Assembly (NCBI GenBank): GCA_003543115.1
Contig: DPJH01000027.1
Location: 1-13,996, forward strand
DNA from: Candidatus Moraniibacteriota bacterium
GTDB taxonomy: Bacteria > Patescibacteriota > Minisyncoccia > Moranbacterales > UBA2206
Reading direction: 5' to 3'
DNA: 13,996 nt
Shown here: in pieces, positions 6,045 through 12,084 of the stretch
Position numbering within the stretch: the first letter of the stretch is position 1
Layout: every line of letters starts with the position of its first letter
Translations under genes and position numbers: made by a program
Notes under the pieces: generated by a model
What the model was told of the DNA's origin: nothing
What the model saw: only the letters and a program-made list of their open reading frames with translations
Databases searched by the model: none

Positions 6045-6073
6045 GGCGATTGTTGGCAGGCAGCAATCATTGC

Positions 6074-6484
6074 CTATGCTTGTGCGGTTGCACAAGTCTT
6101 TTCTTGGTAGAAAGATTTAGGGATGCGCTGCAAGCTTTCTTTGTTGGCCTTTATTAAAGTGCTAAAGTATTTTTCAGGATCTCCGTCGTTCCATTCGATG
6201 AGCGTCATTTCATCTTCAACGTACCTGCAAAATGGGGAATATCCGGAAACTTTGATAAGAGCCCTGATCAGATCGGAGGCATCTCCTTCGGAAGCTGAGA
6301 AATGCAAAATAATAAAGCAAAATCCAGTGCCGACCGTTAAGTGAAACTTAAGTCCGTCTCTAGTTTCACCGTCGCAGCCAAATTTGTTCTTGGCTTTTGA
6401 AAAGTGCAATCTTACTCCGACAATCCTTCCCTTGTTTTGAAGTTTCTCCTGAAAATTAATCCAGAATTTTTCTATTTCTGTCAT
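6074..6484 (-). CDS. Hypothetical protein (136 aa)
   Basis: A 136-residue soluble protein I do not recognise. It has a helical N-terminus (TEIEKFWINFQEKLQNKG, 2-19) and then a run of likely beta strands: 'RIVGVRLHF' (20-28), 'GLKFHLTVGTGFCFIILHFS' (44-63). A helix 'DASDLIRALIKVSG' (68-81) follows, then a strand 'EDEMTLIEW' (90-98) and a C-terminal helix. Cysteines are at 37, 56, 86 and 131 without a zinc-finger spacing. No signal peptide or membrane segment. An AAGGAGG sequence ends 4 nt before the ATG, a perfect hairpin terminator follows the stop, and a TTGACA region lies upstream, so I am fairly sure it is expressed. It faces away from the lipoprotein-frr-rseP unit on the other strand and is arranged like the 5576-5914 gene. 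Function unknown. Confidence 0.78.
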   Translation of the reverse strand: MTEIEKFWINFQEKLQNKGRIVGVRLHFSKAKNKFGCDGETRDGLKFHLTVGTGFCFIILHFSASEGDASDLIRALIKVSGYSPFCRYVEDEMTLIEWNDGDPEKYFSTLIKANKESLQRIPKSFYQEKTCATAQA

Positions 6485-6488
6485 ATCT

Positions 6489-6495
6489 CCTCCTT
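6489..6495 (-). promoter_or_regulatory. Perfect Shine-Dalgarno of the 6074-6484 gene
   Basis: AAGGAGG on the - strand ends 4 nt before the ATG at 6484. It is a full complement of the usual 16S anti-SD core and has the same spacing as in the 5576-5914 gene. Confidence 0.85.
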
Positions 6496-6531
6496 GGTTG
6501 GATTTGCGATGATGATATTGAATATTAATTC

Positions 6532-6570
6532 AGTACACTTTTAGCTTAACAAAACGCCTTTATTTGTCAA
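6532..6570 (-). promoter_or_regulatory. Putative promoter of the 6074-6484 gene
   Basis: On the - strand: TTGACA (6570-6565), 16 nt, TAAGCT (6548-6543), 7 nt, TACT (6535-6532). The element order and both spacings equal those before the 5576-5914 gene, although the spacer sequences differ. The leader from TACT to the ATG is about 50 nt. TAAGCT is a poor standard -10, so either an unusual -10 or a regulator site is possible. Confidence 0.5.
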
Positions 6571-6644
6571 TTTATAAAATAAATGAGATAAATTCAAACT
6601 GTAGGCAAAGCTACTTTGATTTGTTTAGTTTATTTATACTTTTA

Positions 6645-6653
6645 TGCTATAAT
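6645..6653 (+). promoter_or_regulatory. Extended -10 promoter of the lipoprotein gene, probably leaderless
   Basis: TGC-TATAAT (6645-6653) is a perfect extended -10 element. No good -35 lies 16-18 nt upstream (6624-6630 reads TTTAGTT), which extended -10 promoters can tolerate. The ATG at 6660 begins only 6 nt after TATAAT, where transcription would normally start, so the transcript probably begins at or next to the start codon. Confidence 0.65.
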
Positions 6654-6659
6654 AAATCC

Positions 6660-7703
6660 ATGAAAAAATATCTATATTCAACTTTCATTATTTTATCAAT
6701 CTTTTCATTTTCCGGCTGTTCATTGGCTCCGGAACCCAAAGTGGGCGTTAGCGGAGGCGCAACGAGCAGCATAATGAAAACGATTGATGGGGGAGTAAGC
6801 TGGGAAGCAAAAGGCAAAACTGCCGGCAAAGTCAGTTTAAATTCAGTGGACGTATTGAGTTTAGCAATCAATCCATATGACGGAAAAAATGTTTTTGTCG
6901 GGACTTTGAGAAATGGAATTCTAAAAACAGACAATGGCGGCGAAGATTGGAGCCTTTTGAATTTTCCTGCAGCAAAAGTATACGGATTGCTGATAGACAA
7001 TATGCAGAGCCATATAATGTATGCTACCGGAGTCTGGCAAGGTTATGGGAAAATTTTCAAAAGCGTGGATAGCGGAAATGAATGGAATGAAATTTATACT
7101 TCTCCTTCCAATGGCCCTATAGTTGTTTCCTTGACGATGGATAAATTCAATTCCAATACTATCTATGCTACTATTAGTGATAGGCAAATAATAAAAAGCG
7201 TTGATGGAGGAAGTTCTTGGCAGAACATATTTGCCGCTCCCGGTCCGGTAACTAAGCTGTCTATCGATAGCACTAATCCTAATTTGATATATATTTTAAT
7301 GGTAGGAGGAACTGTTATGAGAAGCATGGATGGAGGAAGAACATTTGATCCTATTACGAATAATATCGGTTCCGGTTCAGAAACAATCGAGACTGATCCA
7401 ATCAATTCAAATACTGTTTATACTGGCGGAAGAAATGGACTGTATAGAAGCAAGGACGCAGGAAATAACTGGGAGGAAATCAGGGTATTGAATGATCCTA
7501 AAATATTTCCAATCAAAGCTATCGCGGTTAATCCTTCAAATTCAGGAGAAATATTATATGGTGCGAACCAGGCTGTCTATAAATCAATTGATGGCGGACA
7601 ATCATGGTCTTCATTCCAATTGGAAACAAAAAAGATAATTGATATAATCCGGTATGATGTAAATGCATCTAACACTGCTTATATAGGATTGAGAACTAAA
7701 TAA
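6660..7703 (+). CDS. Lipoprotein with seven Asp-box (BNR-like) repeats, beta-propeller
   Basis: A 347-residue protein. Residues 1-20 are a lipoprotein signal: two Lys, a hydrophobic stretch YLYSTFIILSIFSF, then S-G-C20 (with Phe rather than Leu at the -3 position). The mature part carries seven Asp-box motifs of the S/T-x-D-x-G-x-x-W/F type: KTIDGGVSW (40-48), KTDNGGEDW (89-97), KSVDSGNEW, KSVDGGSSW, RSMDGGRTF, RSKDAGNNW and KSIDGGQSW (308-316). Each follows hydrophobic strands of the 'T-L/I-Y-V-G/A-T' type. This predicts a seven-bladed propeller like those of BNR/sialidase-like, sortilin-like and Ycf48-type proteins; it lacks evident enzyme residues and is more likely a binding or scaffold domain on the outer face of the membrane. 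The frame is open upstream to 6564, but ATG 6660 begins the signal peptide and follows the -10 directly. frr starts 16 nt after its stop. Confidence 0.8.
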   Translation: MKKYLYSTFIILSIFSFSGCSLAPEPKVGVSGGATSSIMKTIDGGVSWEAKGKTAGKVSLNSVDVLSLAINPYDGKNVFVGTLRNGILKTDNGGEDWSLLNFPAAKVYGLLIDNMQSHIMYATGVWQGYGKIFKSVDSGNEWNEIYTSPSNGPIVVSLTMDKFNSNTIYATISDRQIIKSVDGGSSWQNIFAAPGPVTKLSIDSTNPNLIYILMVGGTVMRSMDGGRTFDPITNNIGSGSETIETDPINSNTVYTGGRNGLYRSKDAGNNWEEIRVLNDPKIFPIKAIAVNPSNSGEILYGANQAVYKSIDGGQSWSSFQLETKKIIDIIRYDVNASNTAYIGLRTK

Positions 7704-7719
7704 TAAATTTTTTAAAAAT

Positions 7720-8277
7720 ATGTATAAAGAGATAATTGAAAAGAAAAAATCGGACATGGACAAATCAGTAGAGCGTTATGTGAATGACATAGGGCAATTG
7801 CGCACCGGAAGAGCGTCAGTCTCGATATTGGACAGCATTTCAGTTGATTATTACGGAGCCAGAACCCCCTTGAAGCAGGTGGCCAGCATTACGGTTCCTG
7901 AACCGCGAACAATTGTGATTTCTCCTTGGGACAAGGGAAGTTTGGCTGGCATTGAAAAAGCTATTCGCGAATCCCAGCTTAATCTTAATCCTAATAATGA
8001 CGGGCAAATAATCAGGATAAATATTCCAGCCCTGACTGAAGAAAGAAGAAAGGATCTGGTGAAAATTCTTAATCAAAAAACAGAAGATGCAAAAATATCT
8101 ATCAGAAAACACAGAGAAGATGTTTGGGATGAGATTCAAAAAGTTGAAAAAGAAGGATTGATGGGTGAAGACGATAAGTTTATCGGGAAAGAAAAGCTGC
8201 AAGAGGTCGTAGATGAATATAATAAAAAAATAGAAGAAATCAGAATTAAAAAAGAAGGAGAAATACTAACGATATAG
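7720..8277 (+). CDS. frr: Ribosome recycling factor
   Basis: A 185-residue protein of normal length for this family. After termination RRF works with EF-G and IF3 to split the 70S ribosome and free the mRNA. Landmarks are the N-terminal helix leading to 'QLRTGRAS' (26-33), 'VDYYGARTPLKQVASITVPEPRTIVISPWDK' (43-73) of the beta-sandwich hinge domain, 'NPNNDGQIIRINIPALTEERRKDLVK' (about 91-116), and a long C-terminal three-helix bundle ending in 'KEGEIL'. The ATG at 7720 has only an A/T-rich leader with no SD. In many bacteria frr follows pyrH; here it follows the Asp-box lipoprotein by 16 nt and precedes rseP by 24 nt, so it is probably transcribed from the lipoprotein promoter. Confidence 0.97.
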   Translation: MYKEIIEKKKSDMDKSVERYVNDIGQLRTGRASVSILDSISVDYYGARTPLKQVASITVPEPRTIVISPWDKGSLAGIEKAIRESQLNLNPNNDGQIIRINIPALTEERRKDLVKILNQKTEDAKISIRKHREDVWDEIQKVEKEGLMGEDDKFIGKEKLQEVVDEYNKKIEEIRIKKEGEILTI

Positions 8278-8301
8278 CTTTAAAATATAAGATCTAACCA
8301 A

Positions 8302-9426
8302 ATGATAGCAATAATTGTATTTATAATAATCTTAGGCGTTCTGATTTTTGTCCATGAATTGGGCCATTTCTTGACGGCCAGAAGAAATGGAGTGAAAGCG
8401 GATGAATTTGGTTTTGGATTCCCTCCAAGAATGGCAGGTTTTTTTCAAGATGAAAAAACCAAGAAATATAAATTTGTTTGGGGAAATAAGGATATCCAAT
8501 CTTCTAATACCATATATTCGATCAATTGGATCCCGCTTGGCGGATTTGTAAAGATAAAAGGCGAGGACGGAGCTGGAACAAAAGAGAAGGATAGCTTTGC
8601 TTCTAAAAAAGCCTGGCCGAGAATAAAAATTTTGGCGGCAGGCGTTATAATGAATTTTGTATTAGCTTGGTTATTGCTTTCTTTTAGCCTTATGATCGGG
8701 GCGCCTGAAACAATAGAAGGAAACAGGAGCGATGTCGCCGATACGAAAATTCAAATAAACGAAGTTGTCTCCGGCTCTCCGGCTGAGGATGCTGGCATGA
8801 AAATAGGAGATGAGATTCTAAAGAAAAATATCCAGGCTGATTTCAAAAATGTTGAAGAGGTGCAGGATTTTATAAACAAAAATAAAGGAAAGGAAATTGA
8901 ATTCAATATAAGGAGGGGGAATGAAATTATTAAAATAAAATCTGTTCCAAGAGAAAATATTCCTGAAGGCGAAGGAGCGCTTGGCATTTCTTTGGCTCAA
9001 ACAACCATAGTTAAATATCCGATTTTCAAGGCTCTGTGGACGGGAGCGCTGGAGGTCTATCAGCTAACCATCGCCATCCTGGTGGCGCTGGGGGGGATTA
9101 TTGCCAGTCTTTTTTCTGGCAAGGGAGTTGGTGCAGAGGTTTCCGGTCCGATTGGAATTGCCATACTTACAAAACAAGTTGCGACATTGGGATTGACTTA
9201 CATTCTGCGCTTCGCAGCTCTTCTTAGCATCAATCTGGCAATCATAAATGCTCTGCCTATTCCGGCACTGGATGGCGGAAGAATACTTTTTATTTTAATT
9301 GAAAAAATAAAAGGCAGTCCGATAAGCCAAGAAACGGAGCAAAAGTTTCATACCATCGGATTTATCTTGCTTATTCTTTTAATGATTCTTGTAACGCTTC
9401 GGGATGTCGTTAAGATTATAAAATAA
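8302..9426 (+). CDS. rseP: Site-2 intramembrane zinc metalloprotease (RseP/MMP family)
   Basis: A 374-residue integral membrane protease. The first helix carries the zinc-binding HELGH (H18-E19-L-G-H22). A second hydrophobic segment lies at about 109-133 (ILAAGVIMNFVLAWLLLSFSL). A single PDZ domain occupies about 150-215 (INEVVSGSPAEDAGMKIGDEIL). Further helices follow near 250-275, and the second active-site motif is N316-A-L-P-I-P-A-L-D324-G-G, where D324 is the third zinc ligand. A final helix ends the protein. Such enzymes cut membrane-spanning regulators, for example anti-sigma factors, or remnant signal peptides; no anti-sigma partner is visible here. E. coli RseP has two PDZ domains; the single PDZ here is common in other bacteria. 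frr lies 24 nt upstream, and uppS and cdsA, often found between frr and rseP, are absent. A strong terminator follows. Confidence 0.95.
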   Translation: MIAIIVFIIILGVLIFVHELGHFLTARRNGVKADEFGFGFPPRMAGFFQDEKTKKYKFVWGNKDIQSSNTIYSINWIPLGGFVKIKGEDGAGTKEKDSFASKKAWPRIKILAAGVIMNFVLAWLLLSFSLMIGAPETIEGNRSDVADTKIQINEVVSGSPAEDAGMKIGDEILKKNIQADFKNVEEVQDFINKNKGKEIEFNIRRGNEIIKIKSVPRENIPEGEGALGISLAQTTIVKYPIFKALWTGALEVYQLTIAILVALGGIIASLFSGKGVGAEVSGPIGIAILTKQVATLGLTYILRFAALLSINLAIINALPIPALDGGRILFILIEKIKGSPISQETEQKFHTIGFILLILLMILVTLRDVVKIIK

Positions 9427-9446
9427 ACTCTTCTTGATAAGCCGGA

Positions 9447-9476
9447 GAAAAAAGCCAGAAACCTCTGGCTTTTTTC
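9447..9476 (+). terminator. Intrinsic terminator after rseP
   Basis: A perfect 13-bp stem, 9447-9459 (G-A6-GCCAGA) with 9464-9476 (TCTGGC-T6-C), around an AACC loop. The T-run follows the GC-rich core on the + strand, 20 nt after the rseP stop. It separates the lipoprotein-frr-rseP unit from the mre operon. Confidence 0.92.
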
Positions 9477-9491
9477 TGTGCAACATTGATT

Positions 9492-9520
9492 TTGACAATG
9501 CGGCTTCAATAAAGTATTAT
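9492..9520 (+). promoter_or_regulatory. Promoter of the mreBCD-mrdA operon
   Basis: TTGACA (9492-9497), a 17-nt spacer and TATTAT (9515-9520): 6/6 and 5/6 matches to the housekeeping consensus at optimal spacing. It lies directly after the rseP terminator. The expected transcript start near 9527 gives a leader of about 30 nt to the mreB ATG. Confidence 0.8.
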
Positions 9521-9555
9521 ATAAAAAGTGTAATTTAGGCCTTTTTTTATTATTT

Positions 9556-10638
9556 ATGACAAAATTTAAAAACATTTTTAAAAATTTATCGGGTAAGATT
9601 TTTGGCAATTTTTCCAAAGATATTGGAATTGATTTAGGCACAGCCAATACGTTGGTTTATGTCGGAGGAAAAGGAATTGTCATAAATGAGCCTTCGGTGG
9701 TGGCTATAAATAAAAAAACCGGACAAGTTTTGGCAATTGGAAGAGAAGCAAAAAAAATGGTAGGAAAAACTCCTGGACACATTGTGGCAACCCGTCCATT
9801 GGTGGATGGAGTAGTGAGCGATTTCGAAGTTACCGAACAAATGCTTAAATATTTTATCGACAAAGTCCATCGTGATAGTTTCACTTTGTTTCCCAGGCCC
9901 AGAGTGGTGGTGGGAATACCGTCAGATGTGACAGAAGTGGAAAAGCGAGCTGTAATTGATGCCACAATGAACGCTGGGGCACGCGAAGCTTACCTCATTG
10001 ATGAGCCGATGGCAGCTGCTATTGGAGCGCGTCTTCCGGTTCAGGATGCGGCTGGCAACATGATTGTGGATATTGGAGGAGGAACAACTGATATTGCGGT
10101 TATTTCTTTGGGCGGAGTGGTGACTTCCAGAAACCTTCGCATTGCTGGAGATGAAATGAATGAAGATATAATACGATATTGCAGAGATGAGTTTAATCTT
10201 CTGATTGGAGAAAAAACGGCTGAAGATGCAAAAATTGCCATTGGAAGCGCCTGTCCTCAAAAAGACAAGATGCAGCTTTCAATTCGAGGAAGGGATTTGG
10301 TAACAGGCCTTCCTAAGGAAATTATAATTAATGACGAACAGGTTAGGGAGGCGCTTTCCAGATCAATCAGAATCATTGTAAATAATATTAAATCAACCAT
10401 AGAAGAGACTCCTCCGGAACTTTTGGCGGACATTATGCAAAGAGGAATCATTTTGGCCGGAGGCGGAAGCTTGATTCGAGGACTGGATATTCTTGTCGCT
10501 AATCAAACGGATATGCCCGTAAGGATGATGGAAGACCCTCTTACAGCGGTTGTGCGTGGAACGGGTATAGTTCTGGAAGATTTGGAATCTCTCAAAGATG
10601 TTCTTATAGAAAATCAGCACGAGAGATCACTTATCTAG
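9556..10638 (+). CDS. mreB: Rod shape-determining protein MreB
   Basis: A 360-residue bacterial actin that forms membrane-bound antiparallel filaments and steers side-wall peptidoglycan synthesis. ATP-site motifs are in place: phosphate-1 D26-L-G-T-A-N-T32, phosphate-2 D172-I-G-G-G-T-T-D179, 'DEPMAAAIGARLPV' just before it, and the adenosine loop 'LAGGGSLIRGLD' near 304-315. It is slightly longer than typical MreB (about 335-350) because of an N-terminal extension, MTKFKNIFKNLSGKIFGNFS, which is basic and amphipathic and could bind the membrane, as the N-terminal helix of E. coli MreB does. The ATG at 9556 is the first start after the operon promoter; its leader is T-rich with no SD. mreC follows after a 60-nt gap. 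Confidence 0.98.
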   Translation: MTKFKNIFKNLSGKIFGNFSKDIGIDLGTANTLVYVGGKGIVINEPSVVAINKKTGQVLAIGREAKKMVGKTPGHIVATRPLVDGVVSDFEVTEQMLKYFIDKVHRDSFTLFPRPRVVVGIPSDVTEVEKRAVIDATMNAGAREAYLIDEPMAAAIGARLPVQDAAGNMIVDIGGGTTDIAVISLGGVVTSRNLRIAGDEMNEDIIRYCRDEFNLLIGEKTAEDAKIAIGSACPQKDKMQLSIRGRDLVTGLPKEIIINDEQVREALSRSIRIIVNNIKSTIEETPPELLADIMQRGIILAGGGSLIRGLDILVANQTDMPVRMMEDPLTAVVRGTGIVLEDLESLKDVLIENQHERSLI

Positions 10639-10698
10639 GTTGTGGTTTATAGTTTTTGGTTTTTAGCAATTTACTACAAGCTAAGAACTAGTATATTT

Positions 10699-11505
10699 AT
10701 GCAAAAAGGATTTTTTTCATCTAAGGTTATAAAGTTTATCATTGTTTCGGCTATTTGTTTTTTGCTGATTTTTTTTAATCCCAAAGGAATTTTCAATCCG
10801 GCGCGGACTGTTTTTTTTGAAATAGCTTATCCATTTCAGAAAGCTTTCTATCTGATTAGTCGAAGCATTTCAGAGGCCGCCTTTTTCATTTCTTCCATAG
10901 GGACGATGAGAGAAGAAAATGAAAAACTTCTAAGGGAGAATAATGCGCTTTCAGCCGAAGTGACGAGCCTGCAAGAGGCAAAAAAAGAAAATGATATTTT
11001 GCGGGAACAATTGGATCTTCTGCCAAGAGACAAGTTTGACCTAGAGCCAAGTTTTGTTATCGGGCAGGATCCTCAGGGCTTAGGAAGCTGGATAACCATT
11101 GGAAAAGGCAGTTCAGACGGAATTGAGATGGGAATGCCGGTAATAGTATCTGATGGCATATTGGTCGGCAAGGTGGAAGAAGTCGGATGGGATTCATCCA
11201 AGGTCAATCTTTTGACTAATGCGGCTAGCGTTATAAATGCGAGCGATTTGGAGACTGGAGCTAAAGGATTGATCAAAGGAACTTATGGATTGGGCATCAT
11301 AATGGATATGGTTTCTCAGGGCGATGTTTTGAATGAAAAAGACACAATCATAACATCCGGACTGGGAAATGAACTTCCTAGGGGACTTCTTATAGGGAAG
11401 ATACAGGAAGTGAGAATATCTCCGGATAAACTTTTCCAGCAGGCAATTGTTGTGCCTAGGATCAGATATCAAAAATTGGATATTGTTTTTGTGATTAAAA
11501 AATAA
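10699..11505 (+). CDS. mreC: Rod shape-determining protein MreC
   Basis: A 268-residue bitopic membrane protein. It has a short basic cytoplasmic tail (MQKGFFSSKVIK), one membrane helix at about 11-30, then a coiled coil near 70-105 rich in Glu, Asn and Leu (REENEKLLRENNALSAEV...). The extracytoplasmic part holds two small beta-barrels, with typical MreC stretches 'VIGQDPQGLGSWITIGKGSSDGIEMGMPVIVSDGILVGKV' and, late, 'TSGLGNELPRGLLIGKI'. MreC dimers activate PBP2-RodA. The frame is open upstream to a GTG at 10642, but ATG 10699 places the membrane helix near the N-terminus as in the family, so I prefer it. The 60-nt gap to mreB contains no obvious SD or strong hairpin. mreD starts 39 nt after the stop. 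Confidence 0.95.
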   Translation: MQKGFFSSKVIKFIIVSAICFLLIFFNPKGIFNPARTVFFEIAYPFQKAFYLISRSISEAAFFISSIGTMREENEKLLRENNALSAEVTSLQEAKKENDILREQLDLLPRDKFDLEPSFVIGQDPQGLGSWITIGKGSSDGIEMGMPVIVSDGILVGKVEEVGWDSSKVNLLTNAASVINASDLETGAKGLIKGTYGLGIIMDMVSQGDVLNEKDTIITSGLGNELPRGLLIGKIQEVRISPDKLFQQAIVVPRIRYQKLDIVFVIKK

Positions 11506-11544
11506 CCTTTTAAAATCTATCAATCATATTGGATTCGTGCATCT

Positions 11545-12084
11545 ATGCAAAATTCTATAATAGGTATAATCATTTTCTTCTTAGCCCTTATGCAGGCTTC
11601 TTTTCTGCCAAACATTTTTCCGCTTTATTTTGTTCCGGATGTCGTTTTGATTTTTGTCATAATATGGACAGCGAGAAGCGATTTCAATTCAGCTTTAAAA
11701 TGGGCTGTTTTAGGCGGATTGGTTATAGACCTGATATCATTTTTCCCCATAGGCATCAGCATTTTTTCATTCGTACTGATCGCTTTCATGGTTAATTCGT
11801 TAAGCAAAAGATTTCTGGTTCCTGATTTTGCTTGGAAATTCATAGTTTTATTCTTCATAGTTTTTTTGGCGACCATAGTCAATCAATTTGTCACAATGTT
11901 TCTGGTTAAAATTTCTTCAGGCGTCGGCATTCGCGAAAGCATTGAATATGCTCGAAGTAATGGCTTGCTATGGAAGCCTTTTTTCAATTTATTGATATTT
12001 GTTATAATATATTGGCCTATTAGAAAATTAGACAAATTTTTATCTTATCAAAATAAGAGAGTAGTTATAAAAAGGCATGCTTAA
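11545..12084 (+). CDS. mreD: Rod shape-determining protein MreD
   Basis: A 179-residue polytopic membrane protein with about five membrane helices: residues 3-22, 27-42 (VPDVVLIFVIIWTA), 52-90, 96-120 and 140-160. It is slightly longer than E. coli MreD (162 residues). The motif near 'PDVVLIFVIIWT...RSDFNSALKWAVLGGLVIDL' is typical: a helix, a short loop, then 'GLxxD'. MreD works with MreC to regulate the PBP2-RodA wall synthase. The identity rests on hydrophobic pattern plus position between mreC and the PBP2 gene. Its last 8 nt overlap the start of the next gene (ATGCTTAA), suggesting translational coupling. No SD is visible before the ATG. Confidence 0.9.
   Translation: MQNSIIGIIIFFLALMQASFLPNIFPLYFVPDVVLIFVIIWTARSDFNSALKWAVLGGLVIDLISFFPIGISIFSFVLIAFMVNSLSKRFLVPDFAWKFIVLFFIVFLATIVNQFVTMFLVKISSGVGIRESIEYARSNGLLWKPFFNLLIFVIIYWPIRKLDKFLSYQNKRVVIKRHA

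Noticed and set aside
6564..6659. Upstream extension of the lipoprotein from 6564
   Set aside because: It would bury the signal peptide 32 residues inside the protein, and it overlaps the extended -10 promoter.
10642..10698. GTG start for mreC
   Set aside because: It adds 19 residues before the short basic tail that normally begins MreC; the ATG at 10699 fits better.
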